A model generated the notes under the pieces. The model ran no database searches. It was not told the origin of the DNA and worked only from the letters and a program-made list of their open reading frames with translations. A program made the translations under genes and the position numbers. Of a stretch of DNA of 6,492 nucleotides, positions 6,445 to 6,492 are shown in pieces; position 1 is the first letter of the stretch, and the number at the start of each line of letters is the position of its first letter. The stretch covers positions 1 to 6,492 of the forward strand of contig CAZMTB010000150.1 of assembly GCA_964569095.1 (NCBI GenBank). Direction: 5' to 3'. Origin of the DNA: JALWSI01 sp964569095 [NCBI: uncultured Aquificales bacterium]. GTDB taxonomy: Bacteria; Thermosulfidibacterota; Thermosulfidibacteria; Thermosulfidibacterales.

Positions 6445-6492
6445 ATGGAAAAATAGTGTATATCCTATCTAAAAATGCTCTTGCCTTGGACG
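6387..6492 (+). pseudogene. Continuation of the exported protein in the -1 frame, partial at the window edge
   Basis: This frame (codons starting at positions divisible by three) is open after the TGA at 6384-6386 and runs off the right edge. It reads YVLDKNKDGSADLAYF, then LNGKIVYILSKNALALD. DKNKDGSAD fits a DxNxDGxxD Ca-binding loop and parallels EVYVNKDGDEKFD about 24 residues earlier in the other frame. There is no start codon with a Shine-Dalgarno for it, so it is best explained as the displaced C-terminal part of the gene at 6034. One extra T at 6392-6393 would give GEEVYVLDKNKDG; one extra A in the run at 6405-6409 would give TYWIKNKDG. The cause may be sequencing error, mutation or slippage. 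Confidence 0.5.

Noticed and set aside
6475-6492. ATG at 6475 as the start of a further gene
   Set aside because: There is no Shine-Dalgarno before it, and the overlapping frame that continues the exported protein explains the sequence better.

Overview
This is a G+C-rich bacterial window (my impression is near 58-60%, not computed). Arginine is encoded largely by AGG/AGA and the proteins are rich in Glu, Arg and Val, which hints at a thermophilic or anaerobic bacterium. I cannot assign a phylum from the sequence. The base composition becomes noticeably more AT-rich after about 5930.

Layout. Three genes lie on the minus strand and are read right to left. The first (3923 to 2316) encodes a membrane protein with an extracytoplasmic Cache-type sensor module and a cytoplasmic Schlafen/AlbA_2 domain. 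The second (2232 to 715) is a YifB/ComM-type AAA+ ATPase. The third (718 to beyond position 1) is tilS, tRNA(Ile)-lysidine synthetase, which is cut by the window edge. The ATPase and tilS overlap as TTGA, so they are probably translationally coupled. Divergent from this group on the plus strand is uvrC (4042-5883), nucleotide excision repair. The 118 bp between the sensor gene and uvrC must hold control signals for both directions. It contains several inverted GGCAAG/CTTGCC elements. A closely similar hairpin lies just after uvrC, where it is followed by a T-tract.

After uvrC, a new plus-strand gene starts at GTG 6034 behind a good ribosome binding site. It encodes a small exported protein with a signal peptide and acidic Asn-Lys-Asp-Gly segments resembling Ca-binding loops. 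Its frame stops at 6444, but a different frame carries a convincing continuation of the same protein to the window edge. The gene as given therefore seems to be shifted by one base near 6391-6409.

Functional picture. tilS, comM/yifB and uvrC are ordinary housekeeping or DNA-processing genes. The items that deserve attention are the Cache-TM-AlbA_2 protein, the repeated hairpins around uvrC, the substitutions in conserved UvrC motifs and the apparent frameshift in the exported protein. I see no CRISPR array, rRNA, tRNA, insertion sequence or phage gene.
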